From: Ruminococcaceae bacterium UBA945
GTDB taxonomy: Bacteria; Bacillota; Clostridia; Oscillospirales; Acutalibacteraceae
Length of the DNA: 16,549 nucleotides
Direction of reading: 5' to 3'
Assembly: GCA_002293315.1 (NCBI GenBank)
Contig: DBCZ01000062.1
Location: forward strand, 637-17,185
The position numbers and the translations under genes are program-made. Of the stretch, positions 13,944 through 16,549 are shown one piece after another; position 1 is the stretch's first letter; every line of letters begins with the position of its first letter. The notes under the pieces are model-generated. The model was not told where the DNA came from. It saw only the letters and a program-made list of their open reading frames with translations, and made no database searches.

Positions 13944-15122
13944 ATGGAGCAGCCGGCACAGTATCGTTTCGACCCGGAGAACAGGGTGGCCCCTCTCGGA
14001 ATCATTTCACTTGCGGGAGCAAAGGATTTAAGCGGCAAAATTGAGCAGCATTTGCTGAAATGGTCAAAAGAGGCGGGCCTCGAAGAGCAGACGTTTCAGA
14101 TTGAAGCGTCGTGTCCGAGGTTTTCTTCGGGTGACGGAAAGGGCATGATTCATTCCACAGTGCGAGGATATGACCTCTTCCTCATTGTGGATGTCGGAAA
14201 CTACAGCATAACCTACGATTATTTCGGGGAAAAGAACAGAATGTCGCCGGATGACCATTATCAGGATTTGAAAAGGGTTATTCAGGCGGCGAGCGGCAAA
14301 GCTAAGAGAATCAACGTAATTATGCCGATTCTCTACGGCGGGCGGCAGCACAGGAAGAGCTACCGCGAATCGCTTGACTGCGCGGTGGCGCTGCAGGAAA
14401 TGCGCAGTATGGGCGTAGCGAATATCGTGACGTTTGACGCGCATGACCCGCGCGTTGTGAATGCCATTCCGCTGATGGGCTTTGATAATCTTATGCCGAC
14501 ATATCAGGTTTTGAAGCGGCTTTTCAAGGGCTTCCCGGATTTATCCACAGAGCGCGAGGATTTCATGATTGTCAGCCCTGATGAGGGCGCCTTGAACCGC
14601 AACATGTATTATGCCTCGGTGCTGGGCGTGGAGCTCGGCATGTTCTATAAGCGCCGCGATTATTCGAGAGTGGTCGGGGGAAGAAACCCGATAGTGGCGC
14701 ATGAGTATCTCGGCACAAGTGTGGCGGGCAAAGACGTTTTCGTGGCGGACGACATTATCTCCTCCGGCGATTCCATGCTTGACATCGCCTATAATCTCAA
14801 AGAGAAAAAGGCCAGAAGAATTTTCACCTATGGCACATATTCTATCTTCACAAACGGGCTTGAAGCCTTTGACAAGGCCTATGAAGAGGGAATGATTGAT
14901 GGTGTTCTGGGCAGCAACCTCACATATCTTCCTGAGGAAGTGAAGGCGAGAGAATGGTTCTATGAGGTTGACGTCTCGAAATATATAGCATACTTTATCT
15001 CCGCGTTGAATCACGACGTCAGCATTGGCAGGCTCATTGACCCGCACAAGAAGATTACGGCGCTTCTTGACAGGCGCAAGGAGGAGCGAAAAGGAAAGAC
15101 AGACGAACAGCTGGAATTCTGA
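13944..15122 (+). CDS. Ribose-phosphate pyrophosphokinase family protein (long form)
   Basis: A 392-residue relative of PRPP synthetase (Prs), which makes 5-phosphoribosyl-1-pyrophosphate from ribose 5-phosphate and ATP for nucleotide, His and Trp synthesis. The N-terminal half shows FSSGDGKGMIHSTVRGYDLFLIVD, aligning with the Prs FSDGE...RGxDVFxIQ, and LYGGRQHRKSYRESL in place of YARQDRK. The C-terminal half shows KRRDYSRVVGGRNPIV, then the PRPP loop VADDIISSGDSM (267-278). Classical Prs has DDMIDTAGT there, so the loop is more like that of salvage phosphoribosyltransferases. It is about 75 residues longer than the usual 315. RBS AAGGAG (13931-13936) is 7 bases before the ATG. It is monocistronic between hicB and the T-box operon. 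The family is confident; the exact reaction is not certain given the divergent loop. Confidence 0.8.
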   Translation: MEQPAQYRFDPENRVAPLGIISLAGAKDLSGKIEQHLLKWSKEAGLEEQTFQIEASCPRFSSGDGKGMIHSTVRGYDLFLIVDVGNYSITYDYFGEKNRMSPDDHYQDLKRVIQAASGKAKRINVIMPILYGGRQHRKSYRESLDCAVALQEMRSMGVANIVTFDAHDPRVVNAIPLMGFDNLMPTYQVLKRLFKGFPDLSTEREDFMIVSPDEGALNRNMYYASVLGVELGMFYKRRDYSRVVGGRNPIVAHEYLGTSVAGKDVFVADDIISSGDSMLDIAYNLKEKKARRIFTYGTYSIFTNGLEAFDKAYEEGMIDGVLGSNLTYLPEEVKAREWFYEVDVSKYIAYFISALNHDVSIGRLIDPHKKITALLDRRKEERKGKTDEQLEF

Positions 15123-15124
15123 GC

Positions 15125-15153
15125 TTGACAATCCCGAGAGAAAAGCATAAGAT
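15125..15153 (+). promoter_or_regulatory. Promoter of the cysE-cysS operon
   Basis: TTGACA (15125-15130) three bases after the preceding stop, a 17-base spacer and TAAGAT (15148-15153). Transcription would start near 15160, just where the T-box leader begins. Confidence 0.7.
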
Positions 15154-15159
15154 TTACTT

Positions 15160-15480
15160 ATAAATGCGGTGACGAAGAGAAGTAACCGAAGCGCGGCAGC
15201 AGAGAGAAAGGGCGGTTGCTGAAAGCCTTTTTTGCACAGCGGGCGGTGAAATGCACTTCTGAGCAGGCAGGATGAACAGATTGGCATATATTATAAATGC
15301 CATTGCCCTCTTTTATAAAGAGGGTGTCTCATCACATATGAAATCTGTGATGAGACGGGTGTTTTATGCCAGAAGTAGTTTTGCCCGGATAGGGCCGTTA
15401 TCCCTTTGAAAAGATATAAAAGCAAAGTGGAACCGCGGTTTGTCCGCCTTTGCCCTGAACGGGTGAGGGCGGTTTTTTAT
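15160..15480 (+). ncRNA. Cysteine T-box riboswitch leader
   Basis: Tests tRNA-Cys charging: uncharged tRNA favours the antiterminator and lets cysE-cysS be transcribed. Stem I begins GACGAAGAGAAGTAACCG. AGAAG (15178-15182) pairs with CTTCT (15256-15260) and ACCG (15185-15188) with CGGT (15244-15247), leaving the Specifier loop with TGC at 15252-15254, a cysteine codon. The distal part has AGAGAG and GGTTGCTGAAAGCC. The T-box motif AAAGTGGAACCGCGG is at 15424-15438; its UGGA pairs with the UCCA end expected of tRNA-Cys (discriminator U). Two extra hairpins lie between Stem I and the antiterminator: CCCTCTTT/AAAGAGGG (15306-15324) and an 11-pair GTCTCATCACA stem (15326-15356). Confidence 0.92.
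15444..15478 (+). terminator. T-box-controlled intrinsic terminator
   Basis: CCGCCTTTGCCC (15444-15455) pairs with GGGTGAGGGCGG (15461-15472) over 12 pairs, three of them G-U, loop TGAAC, followed by six T. It abuts the T-box motif, so formation of the antiterminator would exclude it. Confidence 0.9.
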
Positions 15481-15503
15481 TGCTGCACGGAAAGCAATCA
15501 GTG

Positions 15504-15602
15504 AGCCAACAGGAAAGGAACTAAAAGTGTGTTTGAGAAGATAAGCAAAAATAATCTGCAAGCCAACAGGAAAGGAACTCAAAAAAATGTTTGAGAAGAT
15601 AA
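15504..15602 (+). repeat. Tandem duplication of the cysE ribosome-binding and start region
   Basis: AGCCAACAGGAAAGGAACT occurs at 15504-15522 and again at 15561-15579, each followed after a short A-rich stretch by GTTTGAGAAGATAA (15531-15544 and 15589-15602); offset 57-58 bases. The first copy has GTG TTT GAG AAG ATA from 15529, echoing the ATG TTT GAG AAG ATA of cysE. That frame stays open for 21 codons and ends with TGA at 15592-15594, overlapping the cysE start in another frame. Confidence 0.85.
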
Positions 15603-16231
15603 AGGCGGAGATTGACGGCATAATGGAGAGAGACCCATCGGCAAAAAGCCGGTTCCAGGTGTATATGTTTTCCCCGGGCTTCAAGGCCATGAGGGCATAC
15701 AGAAAGGCGCATAGGCTGTATGAGCGCGGGAGGTTCTTCATGGCGGCACGGGTGTCTGCAAAGGCGCGCAGGAGAACGGGAATTGAAATCCACCCCGGGG
15801 CGAAAATCGGCGAGGGGCTGTTCATCGACCACGGCACGGGCGTGGTGATAGGCGAGACGACGGAAATAGGCGATAACTGCACGATATATCAGGGAGTGAC
15901 GCTCGGCGGAACGGGCAAGGATAAGGGCAAGCGCCACCCGACGCTCGGCGATAACGTGCTTGTCGGCGCGGGGGCAAAGGTGCTTGGGCCGCTGAAAATC
16001 GGGAACAACGCGAGAATCGCATCAGGTGCGGTTGTGTTGGACGCTGTGCCCGATAACGCGACGGTTGTGGGTGTGCCGGGCAGAGTTGTGAAGATAAACG
16101 GCCGCAAGGTGGAGAAGAAACCCGCGGCAGACCTTGACCATGTCCATGTGGCGGACCCTGTTTCAATGGAGTTCTGTTTGCTGAGGCTTGAAATCCAGAA
16201 AATAAAAGAAAGCATGGCTGACGGAGGCTGA
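15587..16231 (+). CDS. cysE: Serine O-acetyltransferase CysE
   Basis: Transfers acetyl from acetyl-CoA to serine, giving O-acetylserine, the precursor of cysteine; cytoplasmic, normally a trimer or hexamer. It has 214 residues, the short form usual in Gram-positives (enteric CysE is about 273). A short helical N-terminus (1-64) precedes a left-handed beta-helix of hexapeptide repeats from GIEIHPGAKIGEGLFIDHGTGVVIGET to about residue 170. His82 (in DHGTG) and Glu67 (in IEIHP) stand where the His/Asp catalytic pair of enteric CysE lies. VTLGGTGK and RHPTLGDNVLVGAGAKVLG are intact. AGGAAAGGA upstream is the RBS. It is controlled by the T-box, and cysS starts 2 bases after its stop. Confidence 0.94.
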   Translation: MFEKIKAEIDGIMERDPSAKSRFQVYMFSPGFKAMRAYRKAHRLYERGRFFMAARVSAKARRRTGIEIHPGAKIGEGLFIDHGTGVVIGETTEIGDNCTIYQGVTLGGTGKDKGKRHPTLGDNVLVGAGAKVLGPLKIGNNARIASGAVVLDAVPDNATVVGVPGRVVKINGRKVEKKPAADLDHVHVADPVSMEFCLLRLEIQKIKESMADGG

Positions 16232-16232
16232 T

Positions 16233-16549
16233 ATGAAGATATACAATACGCTCACACGTGAGAAAGAGGAATTTATCCCTATAGTGCCGAACGAAGTGAA
16301 GATGTATGCCTGCGGCCCGACGGTCTATAACCTTATACATATCGGCAACGCGCGGCAAATATGTGTGTTTGATGTGCTGAGGCGCTACCTTGAATACAGG
16401 GGCTATAAGGTCACTTATGCGCTGAATTACACCGATGTGGACGACAAAATCATAGCGAAAGCCAACGCTGAGGGCGTGGATTATAAAACGATTGCCGAGA
16501 GATACATAGGCGAATATCTCACAGACGCACACGGGCTGAACGTGAAAGA
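16233..16549 (+). CDS. cysS: Cysteinyl-tRNA synthetase CysS (3' partial)
   Basis: Class I aminoacyl-tRNA synthetase that charges tRNA-Cys. Only the first 105 codons are in the window. MKIYNTLTREKEEFIP is the typical CysS start; the zinc-binding cysteine is Cys27 in the CGPTVYN motif (27-33), and HIGN (36-39) is the HIGH-class nucleotide-binding motif. YALNYTDVDDKIIAKANAEG is also diagnostic. RBS GGAGG (16223-16227) lies within the end of cysE, 5 bases before the ATG. Being cotranscribed with cysE under a cysteine T-box is a common Firmicute arrangement. The catalytic KMSKS part lies outside the window. Confidence 0.96.
   Translation, partial: MKIYNTLTREKEEFIPIVPNEVKMYACGPTVYNLIHIGNARQICVFDVLRRYLEYRGYKVTYALNYTDVDDKIIAKANAEGVDYKTIAERYIGEYLTDAHGLNVK

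Noticed and set aside
14541..15287. 248-codon minus-strand frame across the PRPP-synthetase-like gene and the T-box leader
   Set aside because: It runs through two well-supported plus-strand features and shows no protein family pattern.
15822..16532. 236-codon minus-strand frame across cysE and cysS
   Set aside because: It is a shadow of two strongly recognised genes, low-complexity in Pro/Arg/Ser.

Overview
The window reads as a moderately GC-rich member of the Firmicutes, class Clostridia (probably an anaerobic, gut-type Eubacteriales). The support is indirect: strong AGGAGG-type ribosome binding sites, sigma-A promoters of the TTGACA-17-TATAAT kind, lipoprotein-anchored ABC binding proteins, a cysteine T-box leader, and intergenic TTGACA/GTAGGGGCG repeats of a style common in such genomes. 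No species can be named from the sequence alone.

Layout. (1) 1-2806: the end of a spermidine/putrescine ABC importer operon, potB (5' end outside the window), potC and the lipoprotein potD. (2) 2807-3043: repeats, a promoter and a leader hairpin, then a MATE-family exporter (3044-4495). This gene shares a bidirectional terminator with a minus-strand pair, a YihY/BrkB-type membrane protein and a sigma-factor-like protein with a C-terminal membrane anchor (4532-6143). (3) 6214-6885: a BrnT/BrnA toxin-antitoxin cassette enclosed by an exact 26-bp direct repeat. The toxin appears to be made from a leaderless transcript. (4) 7226-13163: a full oligopeptide/dipeptide ABC importer. The binding protein oppA has its own promoter and terminator, and oppB-C-D-F follow as a tightly coupled operon with a structured leader. 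(5) 13224-13829: a HicAB toxin-antitoxin locus in which the toxin hicA is broken (frameshift, nonsense codon, small deletion) while promoter, palindromic operator and antitoxin hicB are intact. (6) 13944-15122: a divergent, long PRPP-synthetase-family protein. (7) 15125-16549: promoter, cysteine-specific T-box riboswitch, cysE and the start of cysS.

How it fits together. The two importers bring in polyamines and peptides. The T-box couples cysteine synthesis (cysE) and tRNA-Cys charging (cysS) to the level of uncharged tRNA-Cys. Both the UGC specifier and the UGGA acceptor-pairing bases point to tRNA-Cys. Two toxin-antitoxin loci, one apparently live and one decayed, flank the peptide importer. 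Most of the window is ordinary core metabolism and transport. The unusual parts are the repeat-bounded BrnTA cassette, the decayed hicA, the duplicated cysE start region, and the membrane-tethered sigma-like protein. I did not find a new defence island, CRISPR array, rRNA, tRNA or insertion sequence.
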